The notes beneath the pieces were generated by a model that was not told the DNA's origin, did no database searches, and saw nothing but the letters and a program-made list of their open reading frames with translations. Shown one piece after another: positions 1 to 8,134 of a stretch of 64,000 nucleotides of DNA; the stretch's first letter is position 1, and the number at the start of each line of letters is the position of its first letter. The DNA is taken from the NCBI RefSeq assembly GCF_005848555.1, contig NZ_CP040518.1, positions 929,001 to 993,000 on the forward strand. The letters are read 5' to 3'. Both the position numbers and the translations under genes were made by a program. The stretch comes from Blautia sp. SC05B48. GTDB lineage: Bacteria > Bacillota > Clostridia > Lachnospirales > Lachnospiraceae.

Positions 1-240
1 ATTCCAGAAGAAGCTGATAATTTTCCGGACAGTTATCTCTTTTCAGGCGCTCCTCCGTATGTTCCAGTGCCTGCTTCTGAATGTCAAAAGCCAGAACCCG
101 TCCCCTTTTTCCTGCAAGCTGGCTTAACAGAGCCGTGTCATTGCCATTTCCCATTGTTGCATCGATACAAATGTCTCCCGGCATGACCTGCTGCCGTATA
201 AAATGCTGCGTGTATGCAGTGATCTGAAGATTTTTCATTT
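1..240 (-). CDS. mnmM: tRNA 5-aminomethyl-2-thiouridine methyltransferase-like protein, N-terminal part (cut by window edge)
   Basis: The frame starts at the ATG whose complement is at 238-240 and runs off the left edge without a stop, so about 80 N-terminal residues are visible. The motif DATMGNGNDT near residue 27, preceded by GDICI and followed by a Rossmann-type stretch ending VLAFDIQ, is the SAM-binding motif I of the YtqB/MnmM family (formerly called rRNA methylase). Family members methylate the nm5s2U34 wobble base of tRNA. The C-terminal half is outside the window, so length and active site cannot be checked. No strong Shine-Dalgarno is seen apart from an AAAGGA-like stretch just upstream of the start. 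Confidence 0.8.
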
Positions 241-261
241 AAAAATCCTTTCAAAATTCTC

Positions 262-372
262 TTACAGTTCATGATAATACGGACAGATATCCTCATAATG
301 TCCGTCCTTCATATGGAACCCTTTCGAGATCACGCCAAGCTGGATAAATCCAAGTTTCTCATGATGATCTTC
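262..372 (-). pseudogene. C-terminal stump of a GNAT acetyltransferase
   Basis: An open minus-strand frame ends with TAA at 262-264 and encodes about 37 residues, including HEKLGFIQLGVISKGFHMKD and then GHYEDICPYYHEL. HEKLGF is the conserved C-terminal beta-strand/helix motif of phosphinothricin-type GNAT acetyltransferases. There is no start codon or N-terminal acetyl-CoA binding domain. The 5' side runs directly into the 3' end of the Crp/Fnr gene. It is best read as a remnant left after a deletion. Confidence 0.6.
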
Positions 373-373
373 T

Positions 374-1012
374 TTATTTAAGCAGCTCCACATTCCGTCC
401 GTCTCTTCGGATCACACCCTCATCCGAGAGATTTTTGATCTCCCGCATCATGGCACTCCGGTCCACACTTAAATACTGGGCCAGTGCAGTATAGGACATG
501 GGCAGCTTGAATTTCCCGGCATTTTTTTCCGCAGCCAGAGAATGCAGATAGGCTATCAGCTTCTTCCTGGTGGAGGATCGTGAAAGCATGTATATCCGAT
601 CTGTCTGCTGTCCGGAACGAAGGGCCGTCATCTGCAGCAGATTACTGACCATCTGGCTGTGATGATGACAGGCATTTTCACAGCGCTTGATCACATGCTC
701 ATAATCAATAAACAGCACTTTCGTCACGGTAGTGGCACATACATAATAATGCTGGGAATCTGACGAAAGCAGAAACGGTTCGCCAAATACACTGTCCTTA
801 TTCAATTCATCGATGACATACTCATTTCCATCCTCGTCACAGCAGTAGAGAACTGCTCTTCCCTCCTGGATCAGACCGATCTTTTTCATGGAGCTGGAAT
901 ATTCCATTATGGTTTCTCCATTCTGAAAAACTTTCTCCCGGACTTTGAAGCAGACACGCATCCTTTCCTGTTCTTCGGGCAAAATATCCGTAAATAAAGT
1001 GATATGCTCCAT
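374..1012 (-). CDS. Crp/Fnr family transcriptional regulator
   Basis: This 212-residue protein starts at the ATG at 1012, chosen because GGGAGG sits about 7 nt upstream; a longer upstream frame has no comparable site. It has an N-terminal cyclic-nucleotide-like beta-barrel (about residues 10-120, with the GEPFLL core) and a C-terminal winged helix (YTALAQYLSVDRSAMMREI, about 170-190). The FNR-type N-terminal iron-sulfur cysteine set is absent, but there is a Cys-Cys pair at 57-58. It is divergent from the flavo-diiron gene at 1303, with a dyad between them at 1184-1199. A redox, O2 or NO-responsive role in controlling that gene is inferred. The ligand is unknown. Confidence 0.85.
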   Translation of the reverse strand: MEHITLFTDILPEEQERMRVCFKVREKVFQNGETIMEYSSSMKKIGLIQEGRAVLYCCDEDGNEYVIDELNKDSVFGEPFLLSSDSQHYYVCATTVTKVLFIDYEHVIKRCENACHHHSQMVSNLLQMTALRSGQQTDRIYMLSRSSTRKKLIAYLHSLAAEKNAGKFKLPMSYTALAQYLSVDRSAMMREIKNLSDEGVIRRDGRNVELLK

Positions 1013-1183
1013 AAATTTTCCTCCCACCGGCAAAATAATCTTCCGCATATCTGTACTTTTCTCTCTGCATCCAGGACTATGTAAGAGGACTCTCAAAGCA
1101 GATATCCGTATTTTATTTTGCTGCATGTTTCTGATTTTATACCAGCACGAAAAAAATGTAAAGTCTGGAATTTTTTTCTGTTT

Positions 1184-1199
1184 TGTTGTATTTGCAACA
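1184..1199. promoter_or_regulatory. Candidate Crp/Fnr operator between divergent genes
   Basis: The sequence TGTTG-N6-CAACA forms a 16-bp dyad in the 290-bp intergenic region between the Crp/Fnr gene and the flavorubredoxin gene. A second half-like TTGTTG follows at about 1205. Its place and symmetry fit a dimeric Crp-family regulator. The assignment is inference. Confidence 0.4.
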
Positions 1200-1302
1200 G
1201 TTTTTGTTGTCGATTTCTGTTATATTTTTATCAAAGTTAAGAAACAAACAAAACCTGAAGCATATAAATAAATCCACCATAGAAAGAAAAGAGGAATCGC
1301 TC

Positions 1303-3096
1303 ATGAAAATCACAGATACCATCAAATATGTAGGCGTTAATGATCATCAGGTTGACCTTTTTGAAGGCCAGTACAAAGTGCCGAACGGCATGTCCTACAA
1401 CTCCTATGTGATCCTGGACGAAAAAATTGCGGTTATGGATACGGTAGATGCAAATTTTACTCACGAATGGCTTGATAATATCCAGAAAGTTCTGGGTGAC
1501 CGGAAACCGGATTATCTGATCGTACAGCATATGGAACCGGATCATGCAGCCAACATCGCAAACTTCCTGAAGGCTTATCCGGACACCATCGTTGTTTCCA
1601 ACAAAAAAGCCTTCGCCATGATGCAGAATTTCTTTGACCTGGATCTGGAAGGTCATCAGATCATCGTAGATAACGGCGGAACCCTTTCCCTTGGAAAACA
1701 CAATCTGACTTTTGTATTTGCACCGATGGTTCACTGGCCGGAAGTTATGGTCACTTATGACAGCACAGAAAAGGTTCTTTTTTCCGCAGACGGCTTCGGA
1801 AAATTCGGTGCCCTGGATGCAGATGAACCATGGGACGATGAGGCAAGAAGATACTATATCGGCATCGTTGGAAAATATGGTGTGCAGGTGCAGAATCTTC
1901 TGAAAGTAGCCGCAACTCTGGATATCCAGACCATCTGCCCGCTCCACGGACCGGTTCTTACTGAAGATCTTGGACATTATATCAGTCTCTATGATACCTG
2001 GTCTTCCTATACACCGGAGGATGACGGAATCGTGATCGCCTACACTTCCGTTTACGGCCACACAAGAACAGCAGTCGCACAGCTTGCCGATAAATTCCGT
2101 GCCAAAGGATGTCCGCGTGTTCTGATCTATGACCTTGCAAGAGATGATATGTCCCAGGCACTGAGCGATGCTTTCCGTTACTCCAAGCTGGTTCTCGCAA
2201 CCACCACATATAATGCAGGTATCTATCCGTTTATGAACGACTTTATTACCCGTCTGGCAGAGCACAACTTCCAGAACCGCACTGTAGGACTGATTGAAAA
2301 CGGAAGCTGGGCACCGCTGGCAGCGAAGGTCATGAAAGAAATGCTTTCCAAATGCAAAAAGATCAACTGGCTGAATACCACAGTTAAGATCATGTCTGCA
2401 GTAAACGAAGAAAACCGCAGACAGATGGAAGCTATGGCTGATGAGCTCTGCCAGGAATACATTGCAAAAAGCGATGATCTTGCCAACAAAAATGATATGA
2501 CCGCTCTGTTCCGCATCGGTTACGGCCTCTATGTGGTAACCTCCAACGATGGCAAAAAGGACAACGGTCTGATCGTCAATACCGTTACACAGCTTACCGA
2601 CAACCCATATCGCGTGGCTGTCAACATCAACAAGGCAAACTACTCTCACCACGTGATTCAGCAGACCGGTATCATGAACGTAAACTGCCTGTCCACAGAT
2701 GCTCCGTTCTCTGTTTTTGAGCAGTTCGGCTTCCAGTCCGGCAGAAGCACCGATAAATTTGCCGGCCAGAAAGTAAACCACTCCGACAACGGCCTGGTAT
2801 TCCTGGACAAATATATCAATGCTTTCATGTCCCTGAAGGTAGAAAACTATGTGGATCTCGGCACTCACGGAATGTTCATCTGCAGCGTCACAGAGGCCCG
2901 CGTCATGAGCGATCAGGATACCATGACTTACACCTACTACCAGAAACATGTAAAGCCAAAGCCACAGACCGAGGGCAAAAAAGGCTGGGTATGTAAAGTC
3001 TGCGGATACATCTATGAAGGCGATGAACTTCCTGAAGATATCATCTGCCCGCTGTGCAAGCATGGCGCTGTGGATTTTGAGCCGATCGAAGGATAA
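1303..3096 (+). CDS. Flavo-diiron protein with flavin-reductase and rubredoxin modules (A-type flavoprotein)
   Basis: The product is 597 residues, starting at the ATG at 1303 (AGAGGA 7 nt upstream). Four modules are visible. A metallo-beta-lactamase-fold diiron domain covers 1-240, with HMEPDH at 76-81, H144, D163 and H215. A flavodoxin domain begins at about 245 (YTSVYGHTRTA). An FMN-binding flavin-reductase-like domain runs from about 385 to 545. A C-terminal rubredoxin has CKVCGY and CPLCKHGA. Flavo-diiron proteins reduce O2 to water and/or NO to N2O in the cytoplasm. Fusion of the reductase and rubredoxin modules should make the protein largely self-sufficient for electron delivery from NAD(P)H (inference). 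It is probably controlled by the divergent Crp/Fnr regulator and ends at a strong hairpin. Confidence 0.93.
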   Translation: MKITDTIKYVGVNDHQVDLFEGQYKVPNGMSYNSYVILDEKIAVMDTVDANFTHEWLDNIQKVLGDRKPDYLIVQHMEPDHAANIANFLKAYPDTIVVSNKKAFAMMQNFFDLDLEGHQIIVDNGGTLSLGKHNLTFVFAPMVHWPEVMVTYDSTEKVLFSADGFGKFGALDADEPWDDEARRYYIGIVGKYGVQVQNLLKVAATLDIQTICPLHGPVLTEDLGHYISLYDTWSSYTPEDDGIVIAYTSVYGHTRTAVAQLADKFRAKGCPRVLIYDLARDDMSQALSDAFRYSKLVLATTTYNAGIYPFMNDFITRLAEHNFQNRTVGLIENGSWAPLAAKVMKEMLSKCKKINWLNTTVKIMSAVNEENRRQMEAMADELCQEYIAKSDDLANKNDMTALFRIGYGLYVVTSNDGKKDNGLIVNTVTQLTDNPYRVAVNINKANYSHHVIQQTGIMNVNCLSTDAPFSVFEQFGFQSGRSTDKFAGQKVNHSDNGLVFLDKYINAFMSLKVENYVDLGTHGMFICSVTEARVMSDQDTMTYTYYQKHVKPKPQTEGKKGWVCKVCGYIYEGDELPEDIICPLCKHGAVDFEPIEG

Positions 3097-3172
3097 GGCA
3101 AAAATCTGGATCAGCTGATCTTATCCGGTTACAACTCCCTTGTTTTTACAAATTATAAACCTTATAAACTGC

Positions 3173-3203
3173 AAAAGACAGGTCTTTGAATGGCCTGTCT
3201 TTT
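3173..3203. terminator. Bidirectional Rho-independent terminator
   Basis: AAAAGACAGG at 3173-3182 pairs with CCTGTCTTTT from 3193, with a T run on the plus side and A run on the minus side. It lies between the convergent flavo-diiron and glycerate kinase genes. Confidence 0.8.
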
Positions 3204-3229
3204 TGCGGTATCGTTCTCTTCAATATCTT

Positions 3230-4360
3230 TTATTTCATCAGTCTGATAACCTGCTCTGCAGTATCTGCCAGATTCTGCTTTGCATTCTCATTTTTCATGG
3301 CCTCCTCCAGAGTTACCACTCCACGGAGGATCGGGAAAAAGGCATCGATTCCTGCATCGTTGCAGGCTCTTGCGTCACGCTGTACGGCACCTGCAAAGGC
3401 GATCACTTTTTTTCCATATTTCTTTGCAAGCTTTGCAACACCTACCGGCGCTTTTCCCATGGCTGTCTGTCCATCCATGCGTCCCTCACCTGTGATCACA
3501 AAATCCGCGTCTTTGATGTAGTCCTCAAGTTTTGTCTCATCCAGCACGATATTGATCCCGGATTCCAGAACTGCATCGGTAAAGGTCAGGAATGCAAATC
3601 CCATTCCGCCGGCGGCACCTGTTCCCGGATACTTTGGATCTGCTTTCGGAAAACGCTCCTTTGCAAGCTCTGCGTAGGCACCCAGCCACTGATCCATGTC
3701 CTGGATCATCTCCGGTGTAGCACCCTTCTGCGGTCCGTAGATGGCACTGCATCCAAGCTCTCCGCAAAGAGGATTTGTGACATCGCAGGCAACACGGAAT
3801 TTACATTCTGCAAGCTCCGGGATCACATAGGCATCTGTGATCTCTGTGATGTCTTTCAAGCCTCTTGCTCCCGGAAGGACCTGCTTTCCGTCTTTGTCCA
3901 GAAATGCATAGCCAAGTGCCTGAAGCATTCCCACACCACCGTCATTGGTGGCGCTTCCGCCGATACCCACAATAAATCTGCGGCAGCCTTTTTCGATGGC
4001 GTCCCTGATCACCTCACCGACACCGTAGGTTGTGGTATAAAGAGGATTTCTTTTTTCGTCCGGTACCTGCGTGATCCCTGCTGCACCGGCCATTTCGATC
4101 ACTGCAGTCTTTGTGCTTTCGATGATGCCATACTCACAGATCACCGGCTCGCCAAGAGGCCCTGTAACCTTTACATACTCTGTTTTTCCGTTCATTCCTG
4201 CAACAAGGGCTTCCACGGTCCCCTCTCCACCGTCTGCCAGTGGTCTTACCTGAACTTCTGCGTCCGCATCCACACGATGGATACCTTCAGCGGCTGCAAA
4301 GCCTGCCTCCATGGATGTCATACTGCCCTTAAAAGAATCGATCGCTGTTACTACCTTCAT
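3230..4360 (-). CDS. glxK: Glycerate kinase
   Basis: The product is 376 residues, starting at the ATG at 4360 (AGGAGG 7 nt upstream). It begins MKVVTAIDSFKGSMTS and carries ADGGEGTVEAL, GGSATNDGGVGMLQALG and VITGEGRMDGQTAMGK, all signatures of the GarK/GlxK glycerate 2-kinase family. Family length is about 375-385 aa. It phosphorylates D-glycerate to feed glycolysis, commonly from glyoxylate, glucarate or galactarate breakdown. The divergent neighbour is a sugar-diacid-type regulator, which is the standard context for this kinase. No aldolase or tartronate semialdehyde reductase is adjacent. Confidence 0.95.
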   Translation of the reverse strand: MKVVTAIDSFKGSMTSMEAGFAAAEGIHRVDADAEVQVRPLADGGEGTVEALVAGMNGKTEYVKVTGPLGEPVICEYGIIESTKTAVIEMAGAAGITQVPDEKRNPLYTTTYGVGEVIRDAIEKGCRRFIVGIGGSATNDGGVGMLQALGYAFLDKDGKQVLPGARGLKDITEITDAYVIPELAECKFRVACDVTNPLCGELGCSAIYGPQKGATPEMIQDMDQWLGAYAELAKERFPKADPKYPGTGAAGGMGFAFLTFTDAVLESGINIVLDETKLEDYIKDADFVITGEGRMDGQTAMGKAPVGVAKLAKKYGKKVIAFAGAVQRDARACNDAGIDAFFPILRGVVTLEEAMKNENAKQNLADTAEQVIRLMK

Positions 4361-4671
4361 TTTATTTTCCTCCTGTATGATTTTTATGTAAACCTGATAT
4401 CCGTACTCTCCGTTCCATTCAAGCTTGCTTCTGTTTTTAATCATAATAAAATTAAGCATGGATGTATATATTATGTATACTATATTTTTTCTTTATTTTT
4501 TATATTTTTTGTTATAAATAACATACTCAAATTGAATTCATAAACCATATATGATATACTGACCAAAAGAAAGCACCCTGTAGATCCTGTATTCTCATTT
4601 CGTTTACCTGCATAAATATAAAATCAGACCTTCCGTAATATAAATACTATCAGTCTTTCCAGGAGGATTCC
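4361..4671. promoter_or_regulatory. AT-rich divergent promoter region
   Basis: This 311-bp gap separates glycerate kinase from the CdaR-type regulator. It is very AT-rich with several TATA-like stretches (for example around 4465-4515 and 4545-4560). No single convincing -35/-10 pair or dyad was pinned down. It must hold both divergent promoters. Confidence 0.4.
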
Positions 4672-5907
4672 ATGATCACACACATCAGCCACACTCTTGC
4701 CCAGCAGATCGTCAACACGATCAAGGACGTCTGCAGTTACGATATCAATTTTATCAACCCGTCCGGCACCATTATCGCCAGTACAAACTCTGCCAGGATC
4801 GGAACCTATCATGAGATCGGACGGAAAGCTGCTGTAACCGGTACTACCATCGAGGTGGCTGAATCTGACAATTTTACAGGAACACGCCAGGGTATCAACA
4901 TGCCTCTTTACCATGAAGACTGTCTTCTGGCTGTGATTGGCATCACCGGTTCCCCGGAAAAGGTACGCAAGTATGCCTTTCTGGCACAACGTATCACCAG
5001 CCTTCTGATCCGTGAGCAGGAGCTTGGCCAGTACAGCCGGCACCAAGCGGACAAAAAGCAGTTTGTCATCAGCTCTCTTCTCCATGGGGAGACCCAGAAT
5101 CCGGAATATCTTCTGAAATGCCTGAGAGAATTTCAGATCGATCCGGACACGCCCAAACGGCTGATATTGATCCATACGTATCCGGCTGCTTCCGGCAGAA
5201 ATCCTTCCGTAAAGATTGCCCGCAGGATTCCGGAATCCTCAGAAAGTTCTGCTTCCCTGACAGATCCCGAAAATACAACTCTTTCTCCGGAATCCTCTCC
5301 ACAGCCAGAAACTCCTGACTCAGACTCTGGCATCGGATCTGTTCTTTCGGAACATCAGATCCAAATTTTTTTCAAAACCGCCGGGATCACCCTGCACACC
5401 TTCCGCTATCCCGGAGATTATCTTGCTGTTGCAGACAATTCCAATTTTTCTGCTCTTTCCGCAGTGCTTCGTAATTTTGCCCAAAAGCATGCAGACACTC
5501 TGGCCATTGCAGTTGGAAAACCTGTACCTCTGTATCAGCTTGGACTTTCCCTGAATACTGCGGAAACTACCCTGAGGAGCCTTCACCAGCCCCTTACTGA
5601 CAATATCTATACAGAAAATTATGCAGTTTTTGATGATCTCACTCTGGAAATCATTCTCTCTTCTGTGTCTCGGAAAGACCGCGAAGAATTTTTCGTAAAA
5701 ACTATTTATCAGCTTTCCCCGGATGAAAAGGACCTTCTGCGAACTTATTTTTCCCTGGAAATGTCTCTGGCTGATACCGCAGAGAAGCTTTTTCTCCACA
5801 AAAATACTCTTCAATATAAATTAAACCACATTTATAAAAAATGTGGTCTCAATCCCCGGAAATTCCAGGACGCTGTTCTGTTGTATCTGGCACTGGAGCT
5901 GGAATGA
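4672..5907 (+). CDS. CdaR family sugar-diacid-responsive regulator
   Basis: The product is 411 residues with AGGAGG 6 nt before the ATG. Residues 1-135 match the putative sugar diacid recognition domain (HTLAQQIVNTIKDV at the N-terminus, then INMPLYHEDCLLAVIGITG). A low-complexity Ser/Glu-rich linker lies around 170-220. The C-terminus is a PucR/CdaR-type helix-turn-helix (LFLHKNTLQYKLNHIYKKCG). Known family members activate glucarate, galactarate or glycerate genes. Divergence from glycerate kinase makes that gene its likely target. The effector may be glycerate itself (inference). Confidence 0.88.
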   Translation: MITHISHTLAQQIVNTIKDVCSYDINFINPSGTIIASTNSARIGTYHEIGRKAAVTGTTIEVAESDNFTGTRQGINMPLYHEDCLLAVIGITGSPEKVRKYAFLAQRITSLLIREQELGQYSRHQADKKQFVISSLLHGETQNPEYLLKCLREFQIDPDTPKRLILIHTYPAASGRNPSVKIARRIPESSESSASLTDPENTTLSPESSPQPETPDSDSGIGSVLSEHQIQIFFKTAGITLHTFRYPGDYLAVADNSNFSALSAVLRNFAQKHADTLAIAVGKPVPLYQLGLSLNTAETTLRSLHQPLTDNIYTENYAVFDDLTLEIILSSVSRKDREEFFVKTIYQLSPDEKDLLRTYFSLEMSLADTAEKLFLHKNTLQYKLNHIYKKCGLNPRKFQDAVLLYLALELE

Positions 5908-5920
5908 ACCAGCCATTTCA

Positions 5921-6193
5921 CTATCCTTTCACATGAAATCCAAACTCCTCCTCCAGTGGAATCTCCCTCGCTTCAATCCCCTCGATCTCCACAAAGCTCT
6001 GCTGAGAAAGGCGCTCTACCATCTCCCGGATTTCTTCTCTGGTTCCCTGTAATTCCATTTCCACACGATCATCCCAGAGATTCCGTACCCAGCCGGTCAG
6101 TCCCATGGACTGTGCAATATAATAAGAGCGGTAACGAAAGCCTACTCCCTGTACTCTTCCTGAAAAATAAAAATGTTTCCGAATCTTTTCCAT
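5921..6193 (-). CDS. acyP: Acylphosphatase
   Basis: The product is 90 residues; the ATG at 6193 was chosen because GAGGTG lies 4-5 nt upstream and the length then matches the family. It contains GRVQGVGFRYRSYY with the catalytic Arg of the phosphate-binding loop, and GWVRNLWDDRVEMELQG with the catalytic Asn. The enzyme hydrolyses carboxyl-phosphate bonds such as in acetyl phosphate or 1,3-bisphosphoglycerate. It is convergent with the CdaR-type gene and stands alone. Confidence 0.93.
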   Translation of the reverse strand: MEKIRKHFYFSGRVQGVGFRYRSYYIAQSMGLTGWVRNLWDDRVEMELQGTREEIREMVERLSQQSFVEIEGIEAREIPLEEEFGFHVKG

Positions 6194-6331
6194 CTGGCAC
6201 CTCATATTTTCTGTCTTAACTATTCTGTCTCTGTATCTCCACCCGAAAGTCTCCCGCATCCGCCGCAGGAATATCATAACCAGATTATATAATATTTCTT
6301 TATAAATTGTAAAGTTATATCCTTCTGCCTA

Positions 6332-6360
6332 TTGGAAACTATAATCATCTACGTTATAAT
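6332..6360 (+). promoter_or_regulatory. Sigma-A promoter of the nitroreductase
   Basis: TTGGAA at 6332-6337 and TATAAT at 6355-6360 are separated by 17 nt and precede the nitroreductase start by about 80 nt. Confidence 0.6.
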
Positions 6361-6442
6361 AATTTTTATCAGAATAAAAAGAAATTTACTTTCTTTTTCA
6401 GAAAATATTTTCAACAAAATTTAACATCAGGAGGTAATGATC

Positions 6443-6961
6443 ATGAATGAAAGCATCAAAAACCTGTTAGAACGCAGAAGCATCCGCGCCTACAAAAAAG
6501 AACTTGTTCCGAAAGAAACTCTGGATACGATCCTGGAAGCAGGAAAATATTCCCCCAGCGGCATGGGACAGCAGAGCACTCTTATGGTAGTGACACAGGA
6601 TCCGGAGCTGGTTGCAAGGCTTTCCAAAATGAACGCAGCTGTTATGGGCAGCACCTCAGATCCGTTCTACGGCGCCCCAACTGTGATCATTGTCTTTTCC
6701 GACAGCAAAATGGGCACCTGTGTGGAAAACGGAAGTCTTGTGATGGGAAATCTCATGAATGCCGCACATGCTCTCGGCGTGGACTCCTGCTGGATTCACC
6801 GTGCAAGAGAAGTTTTTGACTCCGAGGAGGGAAAAGAGCTGAAGAAGCAGTGGGGTGTTCCAGAGGAATATATCGGCGTGGGCCACTGTGTTCTTGGATA
6901 CCGTGACTGTGAGTATCCAACAGCCAAACCGCGTAAGGATGGTTTTGTAATCCGCGTGTGA
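6443..6961 (+). CDS. Nitroreductase family protein
   Basis: The product is 172 residues. The ATG at 6443 is preferred over 6437 because it gives 8 nt spacing to GGAGG. It carries LLERRSIRAYKKE and AGKYSPSGMGQQS near the N-terminus and GHCVLGY near the C-terminus, the usual FMN-binding landmarks. These NAD(P)H-dependent flavoenzymes reduce nitro, quinone or enone substrates. The substrate here cannot be told. It is monocistronic, convergent with a LysR gene across a large hairpin. Confidence 0.88.
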   Translation: MNESIKNLLERRSIRAYKKELVPKETLDTILEAGKYSPSGMGQQSTLMVVTQDPELVARLSKMNAAVMGSTSDPFYGAPTVIIVFSDSKMGTCVENGSLVMGNLMNAAHALGVDSCWIHRAREVFDSEEGKELKKQWGVPEEYIGVGHCVLGYRDCEYPTAKPRKDGFVIRV

Positions 6962-7010
6962 TCGTCTTGCAAATAAGATTTCCACTGCCAAAAACTTTTA
7001 ATGTAAATAA

Positions 7011-7137
7011 AAAATCTGACAGATTCCTGCATGATACGCATTGCTACGTATCTGAGAATACACAGGGAAACAGCTCTCCGGTATCATAAATACCAGAAGC
7101 TTTTCCCTTCTTCTCCGGCAGTGATCTGTCAGATTTT
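7011..7137. terminator. Long inverted repeat with nested hairpins between convergent genes
   Basis: AAAATCTGACAGAT (7011-7024) pairs perfectly with ATCTGTCAGATTTT (7124-7137). Inside, ATGATAC (7031-7037) pairs with GTATCAT (7081-7087), and GAGA/TCTC arms lie within that. The outer 14-bp arms end in T runs on both strands, so it can serve as a bidirectional terminator. The 99-nt structured interior is unusually large for one, so a small RNA is possible. Confidence 0.5.
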
Positions 7138-7145
7138 ATTTTCTC

Positions 7146-8057
7146 TTATTTCAGTGCTTTATCCTTATATCTGGAAATCTCCTCCAGATATTTTTTTCCA
7201 AGGGCACTGATGTTAACACCCTTTCTGGCAATATAACCGATTGTCATGATCTCATCGGAATCCAGCTTCACAGCACAGTAATCGGAACCATTAAGATCCT
7301 CACAGATAATACCGGAGCATAAGGTGTATCCATTCAGTCCTACCATCAGGTTCAGCATAGTAGCCCTGTCATCGGCTTTGATCAGCCGTTTGTATTCATA
7401 GGTGCTCAAAACCTCCTCCGCAAAATAAAAGGAGTTATTTTCTCCCTGTTCAAAAGACAGACACGGATATTCCTTCAGTTCTTCCAGCGTGATCTTCTCA
7501 CGCTTCGCCAGAGGATGCCCCTTCCACATGTAAACGTAGATCCGACAATTAAGAAGTTCGTGAAACTCCAGACCATACTCGTGAAACATTTTTGCAAGTA
7601 CATTATGGTTAAACTCATTTACGTAGAGGATTCCGATCTCACTCTTGAAATTACGGACATCTTCGATGACCTGATGCGTCTTGGTTTCGTGGACCGCAAA
7701 TTCATACTCATCCATACCAAACTGCTTTACCAGCTCCACGAAGGCATTGACTGCAAAGGTATAATGCTGCATGGAAACACTGAATTTTTTGCGTGACTGT
7801 TCCTTGGAAATATATTTGGCTTCCATCAGTTCGTACTGTTCCACCACCTGCCTTGCATACCCCAGAAATTCTTCGCCTGCAGGCGTTACGGCGATTCCGC
7901 GGTTCGTTCTTCGGAATATCTCAACACCGGTTTCTGCTTCCAGCTCCCGGATTGCCGTGGAAAGACTGGGCTGAGAAATATAAAGGCTTTTTGCTGCCTC
8001 GTTCATAGATCCGGCTTTTGCAATTGCTATGGTATATCTGAGCTGTGCCAGAGTCAT
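7146..8057 (-). CDS. LysR family transcriptional regulator
   Basis: The product is 303 residues. The N-terminal helix-turn-helix (SMNEAAKSLYISQPSLSTAI, about 17-36) and the following REAETG-like wing and TPAGEEFL are classical LysR features. The rest is a periplasmic-binding-like effector domain. The neighbouring genes give no clear target: downstream is a convergent nitroreductase and upstream is the tandem SH3-domain gene in the same direction. The inducer is unknown. Confidence 0.93.
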   Translation of the reverse strand: MTLAQLRYTIAIAKAGSMNEAAKSLYISQPSLSTAIRELEAETGVEIFRRTNRGIAVTPAGEEFLGYARQVVEQYELMEAKYISKEQSRKKFSVSMQHYTFAVNAFVELVKQFGMDEYEFAVHETKTHQVIEDVRNFKSEIGILYVNEFNHNVLAKMFHEYGLEFHELLNCRIYVYMWKGHPLAKREKITLEELKEYPCLSFEQGENNSFYFAEEVLSTYEYKRLIKADDRATMLNLMVGLNGYTLCSGIICEDLNGSDYCAVKLDSDEIMTIGYIARKGVNISALGKKYLEEISRYKDKALK

Positions 8058-8134
8058 CTTTCTGCCTCCCCGTTTCTTGTTCCGGCTCTCTGTTCCTCTT
8101 CAGACAGATCCGGCAACAAGCATCCTTTATCTTT

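Noticed and set aside
1237-3063. A 608-codon open frame antisense to the flavo-diiron gene
   Set aside because: It mirrors the codon structure of a certain gene, has no ribosome-binding site or domain and is rich in Cys/His/Val as shadow frames are.
3140-4543. A 467-codon open frame opposite glycerate kinase
   Set aside because: Glycerate kinase has family motifs, correct length and a ribosome-binding site; the opposite frame has none.
7011-7137. Hammerhead ribozyme-like CTGA...GAAA spacing in the long hairpin
   Set aside because: The required CUGANGA core is broken (CTGAGAA), and no matching stem I/III set was found.
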